Shown: positions 7,553-15,893, counted from the stretch's first letter. The stretch: DNA of 18,361 nt from Clostridiales bacterium (GCA_009774055.1 VSNB01000031.1:1-18361), one strand, 5' to 3'. Program-made: numbers and translations. The notes: generated by a model not told the origin, from the letters alone.

Positions 7553-9112
7553 ATGAAAAAACTCTTTGCGATCCTGTTAAGCGTTTGTATGGTAATTGGC
7601 CTTTTGACCGGCTGCGGCGGCTCTGACAGCAATCCCTCGGACGCCAGCGGCAGCAAGAAAACCTTCGTCTTTGGCGATACCACCTTCAACGCGGAAAACG
7701 AGGAGCCCAATGTAAACCCCCACTACGCCTATGCCGGTTGGGCCTGTATACGGTACGGCGTGGGGGAGACGCTGTTCAAGATCAATGACAGCATGGAACT
7801 GGAGCCCTGGATTGCCGCCTCCTATGAGCTGGAGGATGAACTGACATGGAAGATCACGCTGAAAGACAACGTCTGTTTCTCAAACGGCAAGGTCTGCGAT
7901 GCCGCCGCTGTCAAAGCCTGCATGGAGCATCTGGTCGAGGTCCACGACCGCGCCAGGGGTGATTTAATGATTGATACAATGGAAAGCGATGGCCTGACCC
8001 TCACCATCAAGACCTCTGTCCCCGCTCCTTCGCTGCTGAACTATCTGTCCGAACCATACGGCTGCATCATTGACATGGAGGCGGGCATCACCGAGGACGG
8101 CATTGTAGTGGGGACCGGTCCCTATGTGCCGGTGGAGCTGCAAACAGACGACCACTTAAATCTGGTAAAGAACGAGAACTACTGGGACGGCGAGGTGAAG
8201 ATTGATGAGATCACAGTCCGCACGATCTCCGATGGCGACACCCTGGCGCTGGCCCTCCAGTCCGGCGAGATCGACGCCGCCTACGGCATGGCCTATGCCA
8301 GCTATCCTCTGTTTGAAAATGCCAACTATACGTTTTCCAGCACACAGACCAGCCGCTCCTTCTACTGCCAGATGAACTATACCTCCCCTGTGATTCAGGA
8401 CGAAGCAGTCCGCAGAGCCGTGGCAATGGGCATCGACAAGGAGGGATTTGTCAATACCCTGCTCAGCGGCTACGGTTATGTGGGAACCGGCGCGTTTCCG
8501 GACACGGTCGCATTCGGCGGTGCGAGTCTCACCGCTGAAACCTATGATCCCGAAGGGGCCAAGGCTGTGCTGGAGGCTGCCGGCTGGATGGACTCCGATG
8601 GAGACGGCATCCGGGAAAAGGACGGGCAGAAATTGGTCATCCGCTGGCTGAGTTACCCCAGCCGTCAGGAACTGCCTCTGCTGGCGGAATCCGCCCAGGC
8701 CGCTCTGAAGGATATCGGTATCCAACTGGACCTGAATGTGACCGCCGACCACAACTCAATTGTCAAGGACCAGTCCGCCTGGGACATCTATGTGGGCGCT
8801 AACGTCAACAGCGGCCTGGGCGACCCCACCAACTTCTTCTCCACCCACTGCCTGGACGCGTCCACCAAGAACCGGGGCAGCTATCACAGCGACCGGCTGG
8901 AGGAACTGGCGGCTGCTCTGAACGGCACCTTTGACAGCAACGAACGAGCTCGGATCGCCATTGAGATGCAGCAGACGCTGCTGGACGACAACGCCTTTGT
9001 ATTCTGCTCCTTCCTGCGTATGAGCATGATCTCCAAGGCCAGCGTCACCGGCCTGACGGCCCATCCCTGCGACTTTTATGAGCTGACGGCGGCTTTGGAC
9101 ATCAATCCTTGA
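7553..9112 (+). CDS. Family-5 extracellular solute-binding lipoprotein (NikA/CntA/DppA type)
   Basis: 519 residues. A lipoprotein signal peptide is clear: MKK, a hydrophobic core, then LLTG-C with cysteine 21 as the lipidated residue, followed by a Gly/Ser-rich linker. The mature part shows hallmarks of SBP family 5: an EPNVNPHYAY region near the N-terminus, GTGPYV in the middle, and DEAVRRAVAMGIDKE followed by AAGWMDSDGDG. It captures the ligand outside the membrane for the NikBC-like channel. Whether that is nickel, a metallophore complex or an oligopeptide cannot be told from the sequence; the flanking NikB/NikC-like subunits favour a metal. GAAAGGACGG precedes the start. Confidence 0.92.
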   Translation: MKKLFAILLSVCMVIGLLTGCGGSDSNPSDASGSKKTFVFGDTTFNAENEEPNVNPHYAYAGWACIRYGVGETLFKINDSMELEPWIAASYELEDELTWKITLKDNVCFSNGKVCDAAAVKACMEHLVEVHDRARGDLMIDTMESDGLTLTIKTSVPAPSLLNYLSEPYGCIIDMEAGITEDGIVVGTGPYVPVELQTDDHLNLVKNENYWDGEVKIDEITVRTISDGDTLALALQSGEIDAAYGMAYASYPLFENANYTFSSTQTSRSFYCQMNYTSPVIQDEAVRRAVAMGIDKEGFVNTLLSGYGYVGTGAFPDTVAFGGASLTAETYDPEGAKAVLEAAGWMDSDGDGIREKDGQKLVIRWLSYPSRQELPLLAESAQAALKDIGIQLDLNVTADHNSIVKDQSAWDIYVGANVNSGLGDPTNFFSTHCLDASTKNRGSYHSDRLEELAAALNGTFDSNERARIAIEMQQTLLDDNAFVFCSFLRMSMISKASVTGLTAHPCDFYELTAALDINP

Positions 9113-9149
9113 TTTAGGCTTATCCCATTCTTGTGAAAGGGGGCGCGGC

Positions 9150-9932
9150 ATGGACGCTCTGCTGACCTATGATTCCGTCGAGATATCTTTTGGCGGAGCC
9201 GCCGTTGTGCGGGACATGAGCTTTTCCCTGCACTCCGGTGAGATTCTCGGGCTGGTAGGGGAGTCCGGCTCCGGCAAGTCCACCATCATCAAAGCCGCTA
9301 TGGGCCTTTTGGGAAACAGCGGTCTGGTTACCAGGGGCGATATCTGGTTTGAGGGGAAAAATCTTCCTGACCTTCCGGAGAAGGAGATGCGCCGGATTCG
9401 CGGCAGCAAAATCGGCATGATCTTTCAGGACGCGGGCGCTTCCCTCTGTCCGATCCGGACCATCGGCGAACAGATTTTTGAGAGCATGACCGCCCACCGG
9501 CAGATTACCAAAACAGAGGCCAAGGATGCCTCTCTGTCGCTGTTTGCCAAGCTGCGTTTCAAGGACGGAGAACGCATTTGGAACAGCTACCCCTTTGAGC
9601 TGTCCGGCGGAATGAACCAGCGGGCGGGAATTGCTATTTCCGTGTTGATGAACCCTTCCGTCCTGTTCGCCGATGAACCCACCAGCGCATTGGATGTGGC
9701 CGTCCAACGGCAGGTGGTGGACGAGCTGCTGGAACTCCGGGAACTGTTTGGTACGGCGATCATCCTGGTGACCCACGACATTGGCGTGGTATCCGCTATG
9801 GCGGACAGCGTTCTGGTTTTGCAGCAGGGTAACAAGATGGAATACGGCAGGGCGCGGGCTGTTCTGGACCACCCCCAGAACAGCTATACCCGGAAGCTGC
9901 TTTCTGCCGTACCAAAGCTGCGGAGGGCTTGA
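9150..9932 (+). CDS. NikD-like ABC transporter ATPase
   Basis: 260 residues with GAAAGGGGG just upstream of the ATG. Walker A GESGSGKST is at 37-45, the Q-loop at Q93, the signature LSGGM at 151-155, Walker B VLFADEP at 171-177 and the switch histidine at 209. It is the first of two non-identical ATPases that power the NikBC-like channel. Lengths, order and type match nickel/dipeptide importers. All catalytic motifs are intact. Confidence 0.92.
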   Translation: MDALLTYDSVEISFGGAAVVRDMSFSLHSGEILGLVGESGSGKSTIIKAAMGLLGNSGLVTRGDIWFEGKNLPDLPEKEMRRIRGSKIGMIFQDAGASLCPIRTIGEQIFESMTAHRQITKTEAKDASLSLFAKLRFKDGERIWNSYPFELSGGMNQRAGIAISVLMNPSVLFADEPTSALDVAVQRQVVDELLELRELFGTAIILVTHDIGVVSAMADSVLVLQQGNKMEYGRARAVLDHPQNSYTRKLLSAVPKLRRA

Positions 9933-9933
9933 T

Positions 9934-10695
9934 ATGGAAGCGATTTTAGAGGTACGGGATATCACCAAAGTTTTCTCCCAACCCGGCCGGCCGGCGTTCA
10001 CCGCAGTCGATCACGTCAGTTTCCGGCTCATGCCGGGCGAGATCCTTGGAATCGTGGGGGAATCCGGTTCCGGCAAATCCACGATTGCCCAATTGATTAC
10101 ACGCCTGTTGGATGTAACAGAGGGTGAGATCATCATTGACGGAGAGGATGTGACACATGCCAGGGGCAAGACGCTTCGGAAGGTCTACGATAAGCTCCAG
10201 ATGGTCTTTCAAACGCCCACGGGCTCCTTTGATCCACGGCGAACCCTTGGAGATGGTATTGGTGAGAGCCTGCGCAACAGGGGGATGTCTAAAGCGGATA
10301 TCCGAAGCCGGGTGGCGGAGATGCTGCAACAGTGCGGACTATCCCCCGAGTTTTCGGATCGTTATCCCCACGAAGTCAGCGGCGGGCAATGCCAGCGCGC
10401 CGCCATTGCCAGAGCCCTGATCGGCGGTCCCAAGGTACTGATCCTTGATGAAGCTACCAGTGCGCTGGATGTGACGGTGCAGCAGCAGATTATGGAGCTT
10501 TTGACAGGACTGCAAAAAAATAGGGGGCTATCGTATCTTTTTATCTGCCATAATTTGGCTTTGGTGCAGATGCTCTGCGACCGGGTACTTATACTCTACG
10601 ACGGAAAAATCGTCAAGCAGGGGACTCCAGATGAGGTCATCATGACCCCTCAGTCCGAGTATACCCGCCGTTTGGTGGAGGCTGTTTTCGAGTAG
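9934..10695 (+). CDS. NikE/OppF-like ABC transporter ATPase
   Basis: 253 residues from the ATG at 9934, one base after the preceding stop, with GGAGG inside the end of the NikD-like gene. The longer frame from 9781 reads through the NikD-like gene and is rejected. Walker A GESGSGKST is at 42-50, the signature VSGGQ at 148-152, Walker B VLILDEA at 168-174 and the switch histidine at 207. It is the last gene of the importer and completes a five-subunit set in the order B-C-A-D-E. Confidence 0.92.
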   Translation: MEAILEVRDITKVFSQPGRPAFTAVDHVSFRLMPGEILGIVGESGSGKSTIAQLITRLLDVTEGEIIIDGEDVTHARGKTLRKVYDKLQMVFQTPTGSFDPRRTLGDGIGESLRNRGMSKADIRSRVAEMLQQCGLSPEFSDRYPHEVSGGQCQRAAIARALIGGPKVLILDEATSALDVTVQQQIMELLTGLQKNRGLSYLFICHNLALVQMLCDRVLILYDGKIVKQGTPDEVIMTPQSEYTRRLVEAVFE

Positions 10696-10924
10696 ATAGA
10701 CTGTGATATAGCCAAAAGGCTGTACTAAAAACGCAAGGCATGAACGAATCAAAAGCCCGATGCATCGCTGCGCTACGCCAAGTGGAAAGTAATATCCGCA
10801 CCAATTGTTCTTTCTCTGTCCTAAATCCTTCAAGTGAGTCCTTCCTGATAACGCATTGTGAGGCCGTCCCTATATCAATAGAAGACCGCATTTCCCTCTT
10901 GGCGGAAATGCGGCCTTTCACAGC
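10696..10924. other. Non-coding spacer between the importer run and the conjugation module
   Basis: 229 bases separating two convergent units. Short open frames exist on both strands (10740-10949 plus, 10640-10921 minus), but neither has a ribosome binding site or a recognisable domain, and both run into real genes. It contains a weak ATAGCC-AAAA-GGCTGT hairpin at 10708-10723 and the better hairpin at 10886-10913. This is a plausible boundary between cargo and conjugation genes. Confidence 0.5.
10886..10913. terminator. Possible bidirectional terminator hairpin
   Basis: A perfect 10-base-pair stem CCGCATTTCC / GGAAATGCGG with an 8-base loop lies between the convergent NikE-like and winged-helix genes. 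The T-tracts on either side are short (CCTTT on the plus strand), so termination may be weak. Its position just after two converging units supports the call. Confidence 0.5.
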
Positions 10925-11188
10925 CTATGAGCTATCACAAATTTTATAAAGGTTTGATGTACACCCACCATTCTCCCGCCAGCGATTCTCCTTTGAAAGA
11001 TATCCGGCGGCACAGAGATCATTCAACGCCCGCTGGACGGTGGCACGGGAGAGGTGAAGCTCCCGTGCTATGGTTTTGATGGACGGCCAGCATACCCCGT
11101 CTTTGTTCGTGCGGTCCTTGAGATACATATACACCGCCACAGCCCGGTGAGGCAGATCGGCAGCATAGATCGAGTTGAAGTAGCCCAT
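10925..11188 (-). CDS. Winged-helix (HTH_36-type) protein of the conjugative element
   Basis: 87 residues; the ATG is preceded by TGAGGTAAC. The sequence has the typical form of small winged-helix proteins in clostridial conjugative elements: ADLPHRAVAVYMYLKDR, then CWPSIKTIARELHLSRATVQRAL (recognition helix around 45-58), then a wing ending in SNLYKI. It likely binds DNA and controls element genes or replication. It lies 9 bases downstream of the coupling-protein stop, so it is the last gene of that transcript. Confidence 0.85.
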   Translation of the reverse strand: MGYFNSIYAADLPHRAVAVYMYLKDRTNKDGVCWPSIKTIARELHLSRATVQRALNDLCAAGYLSKENRWRENGGCTSNLYKICDSS

Positions 11189-11197
11189 AGTGTTACC

Positions 11198-13039
11198 TCA
11201 TGTGCGCAGTGAGGATTCGTCTTTGTCTGTTTTATGGAACGTCTGCCGGGAGCGGGACTGATTCGCGGTCACTGCTGTAGCCTGGGGGATAATTTCTACC
11301 CCGGGTCGCGGATATTTCTTCAGTATTGCCGCCTCCAGTTCTCCCCGGTCTGCATAGTAAACCTTCCTTTGTCCATGCTCCGGTGTCTGATAGGCATCAC
11401 CGAAAGAGATTCCCCAATCAAGAAATAAGCGTAACCGTGTCCGCATGGGATTCGTCCCCGTCTTCATAACGATAAACGAGCCTTTTGGAACCGCTTTCAG
11501 CTCATCCGAGCTCATGAGCGGGCGGCTCACCATCTGGAGCGACTGATTGATGCCATCCTTTGCCCTGCTGATGTAACCGCTCTGTACCGTTTGATTTCCC
11601 AGAGCCTTGGACAGCACCTCCGCCGTCTGGCTGTTAGGTGCAAAGCCGCCAAAAATTGTGTCCTGGCAGTTATCCGTAAGAATTTCAGCGCCCTCTTTGC
11701 CGTAATTCTTCTCCAGCTGTGCCAGCGACTGAATGATCGGCACCAGCGTCAGTTTCCGTGAGCGGCCAGCAGAGAACAGAGGCAGGATGTCAAAGGGCGG
11801 CATGGTTCCCAGCTCATCGCAGAAGAAGACCACGCGGTTGGGCAGCTTCCCTCCGTTCTCATCCGCCACAGCGAACAGCTCGCGAGACAACTGTTGAATC
11901 ATCAACCCTGCCATAAAGTTTTTGCTGGGATCTTCTTCCGGCAGGATCAGGAAAATAGCAGACTTTTTTCTGGAAAAACTCTCAGCGGTAATGCTGCTCT
12001 CAAAGCAGAGGACCTGCTCCAATTCACTGTCAAGGAAACTGTTCAAGCATGACAGCACGGTAGAAAGTACAGATGCCATTGCCTGCTCCGAGGTGTTCAG
12101 GGCTGCGCCTGCAAACCATCTGGCTTTGTGTTCAGACGGCAGCTTGCTCATAAGCACCTGAAATTGGCTTTTGCCTTTGTCCGCCCCGGTGGCTGGCTCC
12201 AACAGATCCTGCACCAGTTTGAACACGGACACGATATGACGCCGCTCCCGGACCTCTCCTTCGATTTCCTTCGGCGGCAGAAACTCCGCCAGCAGAAGGA
12301 TTACAGAGGTCAGGAGGCCCTCGGCGGCGTCATAAAAAAACGCGTTTTGCCCGCGATTGGAGCTGTCTCCATCGGGGCTGATGATCGTCTTGGCGAGTAT
12401 CTTCGCATACTTCTCCGCCTTGGCTTTTGCTGCAATATTCCTGGGATCTTTCACAGAGATATCCACGTATTGATTGACCAGGGTGAGGAAGTTGTTGCCG
12501 TCAGACCGTGTGGGGTTGCGCAGATCGATCACCGCCACCTGATACCCATAGCACTCCGTGGCAATGGTTCCATAGTTCCGGGCGAGGTCCCCCTTCGTAT
12601 CCAGCGCCAGAAAGCTCATTCCGCTGGCACACGAGAATTCGAGATTAGGGTATAGGAAAAATGCCGTTTTACCAACACCGCTGGCACCGATCATCAGGCA
12701 GTGGACATCATCGCTATCAACTAGAGCAGTGACCTTGCCCTTTTTACCGGTGGAGCCGAGGATCAGCCCCTGCACCTTTGGCAGATCTTTTCCCTTCCGC
12801 CACTCCGCCACCTTGAACAGTACCCGCGAATAGGTCTGGGATATTTCTTTCGGTGAGGCCCAGCGCGCGGTTCCATGCTGTCCATCGCCAACAACCTTGC
12901 TCTTGATGTTCAGCGACCCACTGCCTGATTTAGAGGTTGCAAACCAGATCAGCAGCAACATCCCGCCGCCAAGCCCAATCAGCAGTAACACCTGCGGTGG
13001 GAGAGTTGTCTCTTGCAGAAAATCAAACACGGAGATCAC
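11198..13039 (-). CDS. VirD4/TraG-type conjugative coupling ATPase
   Basis: 613 residues from a GTG at 13039 with AGGAGG 8 bases upstream. One N-terminal membrane segment (about 14-33) is followed by QHGTARWASPKE. Walker A GASGVGKT is at 118-125 and Walker B RVVFFCDELG at about 402-411. Further T4CP segments include DTKGDLARNYG and IIQSLAQLEKNYG. Coupling proteins form a hexamer at the inner membrane that links the relaxosome to the type IV secretion channel. The reading frame stays open upstream to 13603, but that part overlaps the 207-residue gene and looks like Arg/Ser-rich shadow sequence. The start overlaps that gene by 17 bases, so translation is probably coupled. Confidence 0.92.
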   Translation of the reverse strand: MISVFDFLQETTLPPQVLLLIGLGGGMLLLIWFATSKSGSGSLNIKSKVVGDGQHGTARWASPKEISQTYSRVLFKVAEWRKGKDLPKVQGLILGSTGKKGKVTALVDSDDVHCLMIGASGVGKTAFFLYPNLEFSCASGMSFLALDTKGDLARNYGTIATECYGYQVAVIDLRNPTRSDGNNFLTLVNQYVDISVKDPRNIAAKAKAEKYAKILAKTIISPDGDSSNRGQNAFFYDAAEGLLTSVILLLAEFLPPKEIEGEVRERRHIVSVFKLVQDLLEPATGADKGKSQFQVLMSKLPSEHKARWFAGAALNTSEQAMASVLSTVLSCLNSFLDSELEQVLCFESSITAESFSRKKSAIFLILPEEDPSKNFMAGLMIQQLSRELFAVADENGGKLPNRVVFFCDELGTMPPFDILPLFSAGRSRKLTLVPIIQSLAQLEKNYGKEGAEILTDNCQDTIFGGFAPNSQTAEVLSKALGNQTVQSGYISRAKDGINQSLQMVSRPLMSSDELKAVPKGSFIVMKTGTNPMRTRLRLFLDWGISFGDAYQTPEHGQRKVYYADRGELEAAILKKYPRPGVEIIPQATAVTANQSRSRQTFHKTDKDESSLRT

Positions 13040-13646
13040 CTCGCAATCCTCCTGTTTTGAGCGCCGCTGTTGATGGATACGCTTCATCAAACTCGACATA
13101 CTCGCCCATGATAGAAATCGCTTTGTAGCTATCGCCGCTCTCCAGTACCCGCCGCCACATCTCCTCGGCCTGCTCCATCTGTCCGGCTTGCCGAAGTGTA
13201 CGATTAGTGATGCACAGCAGATTAAAAATATCCCCGTGCAGACCGAGGATGGGAGCTGCCGGCTTCTGCGGTGGAATCTGTTCCGGGTGCTCGATCTCCA
13301 CAATCTGGAGAATAAATTCCCGCAATTTTTGCTGAATCTGCCGAGGTAGCTCCGCGTGAATGCTTGCCAATGGCTCCATGGAATCGAATGCAAGCCACCG
13401 TTCCAGATTCTGCAAGTCCGAGATCGTGACATAGCGGAACGGCTTTCCGGGCGTGGTTCCCATGACCGTATAGTGACTGGCACGGACACCGATTGGTACT
13501 TCATATCGCAGAGCGATCTCCGCCTGGGGCGGCGTGAGATAGACAAGCTGCTGCTTGCCGGTGTAACCGTTTCCCACTTGAAAATCGCTGGTGTAGTAGG
13601 CAATCAGATTCCTGATCGCCTCCAGAGCTTTTTCTTTCTCCTGCAT
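13023..13646 (-). CDS. Unrecognised 207-residue protein upstream of the coupling-protein gene
   Basis: The ATG at 13646 is preceded by AAAGGAGG at 8 bases, one of the strongest sites in the window. I do not recognise a family. The N-terminal half is mixed alpha/beta. Residues roughly 100-185 are helical, with one tetratricopeptide-like helix pair (LRQAGQMEQAEEMWRRVLES). No signal peptide or membrane segment is visible. It sits where many Gram-positive elements encode a PcfB-like (DUF3801) coupling-protein partner, but it does not look like that family. A cytosolic role in transfer, next to VirD4, is an inference. Confidence 0.8.
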   Translation of the reverse strand: MQEKEKALEAIRNLIAYYTSDFQVGNGYTGKQQLVYLTPPQAEIALRYEVPIGVRASHYTVMGTTPGKPFRYVTISDLQNLERWLAFDSMEPLASIHAELPRQIQQKLREFILQIVEIEHPEQIPPQKPAAPILGLHGDIFNLLCITNRTLRQAGQMEQAEEMWRRVLESGDSYKAISIMGEYVEFDEAYPSTAALKTGGLRGDLRV

Positions 13647-13660
13647 AACTGATTCCTCCT

Positions 13661-15121
13661 TTACATGGTCATTGTCATTTCGTGTTGTGATACCATTTGT
13701 TCCTGTTTTTGCTGCTGCTTTATGAGGTCAGCCTCATATTTAACCGGCACTTTTGCGAAGGATACTGCCAGGTCTAACCAGCTATCGGCCAGCTCCTGCT
13801 TCTCCACTTTGCTGCGGATTCCGGGAGCCGATGCCCTCTCCAGGATGCTATGGAGCTGCCCCGCCAGTTCGGCGCGGCGGCTTTTCAAGTTGCCGCGATT
13901 CCGGTGGGGCAGGATGCGGCACTGTAACTCGCACACCAATTCTTCCCTGGAACGAAGCTCTCCCATCTGGCGCAGTTCTCGGTTATATGCGGACAGCGCC
14001 AGCGCAGAAGCTAATTCAATTTGGTCCATCGCCGCTCCTGGTCGGCCCACACAAATATTTCTTTCATATTGTTGGAATGCAGAAGTGATATCCTGCTCCA
14101 GACGATTTTGGGAAGTACATTCTGCCATGCGGGTACCGATCCTGCCGCAGATTTCCGGCGCTACAATGAGTTGCGGATGTTCCTCCGCAGCCTGGGCAGG
14201 GAGGCCGTGCCGGGCTTTGATATCTTCGTTCCAGTCTTTATATTCCGATTGAAGGATCTCAATGCTATCGTATCCGCGTTCCCAGAGAATGTCTGTCAAC
14301 CGTCCGCCAGCCTCAATGCCTGCCGCGTCATGATCCAGGCAAAGGCAGACGGTACGGATGCCGGAGTTCTGCTCCAGCATCCAGAGCATGGCGTGTTCCG
14401 CGGTTCCGCAGAGCGCCACGTAACTGTGCCGCTGCCAATCTTTCCGGTACAGTGTGACAAACGACAGCAGATCAATGGGCGCTTCAAAAATGTAGAGTTG
14501 TTCACTGGAACCGGTGTGATGGAAGCTGCATCGGGGATCGCTGCCCTCCACATTGATGCGGAAGGTTTTGCCGATGCTGTTGATGCTGCGTTTGTGAGCA
14601 TGACGGGCAGCACCGGCGCTATCTTTTCCGACAAAAACAACATTATGATGTTCACTGGTTCCACCTTTGAATTTTTCGCAGCTCTCATATAGCACCCCTG
14701 CTCGGACAAAGGCGCTGACTACATCCCGGTCCAGAAATCGGTTTTTGAGTAAATAGGCGTACATCCGGCGCATATCCCGATTGGCAGGCGGCAGGGCGAA
14801 CGCTTTCTTTTCCCTCACCTCCTGCTTGGAAGCAGGGACGTAAACAACTCCTTGTTCCCCGCCAAGCAGACAGGTGACGGCCTCCGGGTAGGAAAGATTG
14901 TAGAACTGCTGGACGAAAGAGATTGGCCCGCCGCCCTGTTCTGCGGCGTGATCATACCAGCGGTTTCCGCGTATGGTGATGCTGTTGTCGCTGGCAAGCC
15001 GTTTTTCAAAACCGGAGGCCAGCAGCTTTTCTCCCTGCCTGAGCAGGAATTGTTCCAAATCAACTTCGCCGGCGCGGCGTTTCTGATCGTCTGTAAAATG
15101 AATGTACGGAATATGTCTCAC
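13661..15121 (-). CDS. DUF3991/TOPRIM-domain protein (primase-like)
   Basis: 486 residues. The N-terminal part (about 16-88) resembles a degenerate CHC2 primase zinc-finger fold lacking its cysteines: VDLEQFLLRQG, WYDHAAEQGGGPISFVQQFY, then SYPEAVTCLLG. A DUF3991-like middle part follows. The TOPRIM core has FEAPID with E213, then CLDHDAAG with D263 and D265, then DWNED at 297-301. Such proteins are common in clostridial conjugative elements and are thought to prime or process transferred DNA. The start is a GTG at 15121, chosen because the family N-terminus begins there. The purine-rich AAGAAAGGG abuts it with almost no spacing, so initiation may be weak. A helical, Gln-rich tail follows. 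Confidence 0.87.
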   Translation of the reverse strand: MRHIPYIHFTDDQKRRAGEVDLEQFLLRQGEKLLASGFEKRLASDNSITIRGNRWYDHAAEQGGGPISFVQQFYNLSYPEAVTCLLGGEQGVVYVPASKQEVREKKAFALPPANRDMRRMYAYLLKNRFLDRDVVSAFVRAGVLYESCEKFKGGTSEHHNVVFVGKDSAGAARHAHKRSINSIGKTFRINVEGSDPRCSFHHTGSSEQLYIFEAPIDLLSFVTLYRKDWQRHSYVALCGTAEHAMLWMLEQNSGIRTVCLCLDHDAAGIEAGGRLTDILWERGYDSIEILQSEYKDWNEDIKARHGLPAQAAEEHPQLIVAPEICGRIGTRMAECTSQNRLEQDITSAFQQYERNICVGRPGAAMDQIELASALALSAYNRELRQMGELRSREELVCELQCRILPHRNRGNLKSRRAELAGQLHSILERASAPGIRSKVEKQELADSWLDLAVSFAKVPVKYEADLIKQQQKQEQMVSQHEMTMTM

Positions 15122-15128
15122 CCCTTTC

Positions 15129-15157
15129 TTGATTTTCCTGCCTTCACCTGCTATACT
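15129..15157 (+). promoter_or_regulatory. Promoter of the two inverted small genes
   Basis: TTGATT (15129-15134), a 17-base spacer and TATACT (15152-15157) form a near-consensus sigma-A promoter. The ATG follows at 15180 behind GGAGGGGG. The promoter starts only 8 bases beyond the divergent DUF3991 start codon, so its activity could interfere with that gene. Confidence 0.7.
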
Positions 15158-15179
15158 GGTTTCCTGGAGGGGGATTGAG

Positions 15180-15449
15180 ATGCAAGTTGTTGTTTTGAAC
15201 GGGACACTGACCGAGGCCGAGCAGGATTCTTATATCCGCCAGGCCACAGCAGTGCATCCTGTAAGTATCATTGAGAAGCTGTTCCTGGATGTCCAAGGTG
15301 ATCGTGTAGTGGTCAGCTATGATCTTCACCGATTCCGCAACATGCGGAAGATGGGCGGTTACTGTATCGGAGAACCAGCGGGTTGGAACGCCGCCAAGCA
15401 GGCGGAACTGCGGGATACAGTTCCGAACTCAATTGACGGATTGGTTTGA
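15180..15449 (+). CDS. Small hypothetical protein, conjugation module
   Basis: 89 residues from the ATG at 15180, chosen for GGAGGGGG at about 6 bases; the frame also opens upstream at 15102, but that would precede the promoter. The sequence is mixed alpha/beta with an acidic N-terminal half (LTEAEQDSYIRQ) and a basic segment (YDLHRFRNMRKMGGY). No known domain, membrane segment or signal peptide. It is transcribed opposite to the surrounding conjugation genes and is followed after one base by the next gene, so the two form an operon. Confidence 0.75.
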   Translation: MQVVVLNGTLTEAEQDSYIRQATAVHPVSIIEKLFLDVQGDRVVVSYDLHRFRNMRKMGGYCIGEPAGWNAAKQAELRDTVPNSIDGLV

Positions 15450-15450
15450 T

Positions 15451-15885
15451 ATGAACAATCAGGAATTAGCCGCCAAAGTGAATTCCTCCATGTACCGCCA
15501 GTGCAGAAGCCGAGGCTATGCTGCAACGGTAGATGTATTGATGGATATCGGCGTACTGCAAAAGGATAAATACGAAGACTGGCGGTTTGGCCGGATTCCC
15601 TACCTGGAGCGCGTCTGCATGGTCAACCTGGGGAAGCTCTCCACCGTCAGGCATCAGATGCGTGTCTATGCACAGAAGGCCGGGTTGAAGCCATCCTTTT
15701 GCTGTTACAAACAGTGGGGTGTAAAAAAGAAGGGCGGGCAAGGCCGCAAGCCGGTGATCCATCTGCGCTTCAGCAAGAGCGGCAATCCGGAGGTTGAACG
15801 GTGGTATGCGACACATTTTGTTGATACTAAACGGGTTGCAGAAATCAAAGCAGAGAAGCAAACCGAACCGCCTGCAGAGGAATAA
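15451..15885 (+). CDS. Conserved-looking hypothetical protein, basic, conjugation module
   Basis: 144 residues; the ATG lies one base after the previous stop and has no clear ribosome binding site, so translation is probably coupled. Residues 1-75 are helical (RGYAATVDVLMDIGVL, then KYEDWRFGRIPYLERVC). The middle is very basic (WGVKKKGGQGRKP), followed by a strand-rich stretch (VIHLRFSKSGNPEVERWYATHF). The composition suggests nucleic-acid binding. I associate this protein style with clostridial mobile elements but know no function. It converges on the zinc-ribbon gene with only 8 bases between them. Confidence 0.8.
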   Translation: MNNQELAAKVNSSMYRQCRSRGYAATVDVLMDIGVLQKDKYEDWRFGRIPYLERVCMVNLGKLSTVRHQMRVYAQKAGLKPSFCCYKQWGVKKKGGQGRKPVIHLRFSKSGNPEVERWYATHFVDTKRVAEIKAEKQTEPPAEE

Positions 15886-15893
15886 TGGCGGTA

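Noticed and set aside
2597..10695. A true staphylopine-type metallophore cluster
   Set aside because: No nicotianamine-synthase-like enzyme, opine dehydrogenase or histidine racemase is present; only the importer type and general logic are shared.
10640..10949. Short open frames on both strands in the spacer
   Set aside because: No ribosome binding site or domain; both overlap flanking genes and have shadow-like composition.
13040..13603. Coupling-protein frame extended to 801 codons
   Set aside because: The added part overlaps the 207-residue gene and is Arg/Ser/Trp-rich shadow sequence; GTG at 13039 has an AGGAGG and begins the expected membrane-anchored N-terminus.
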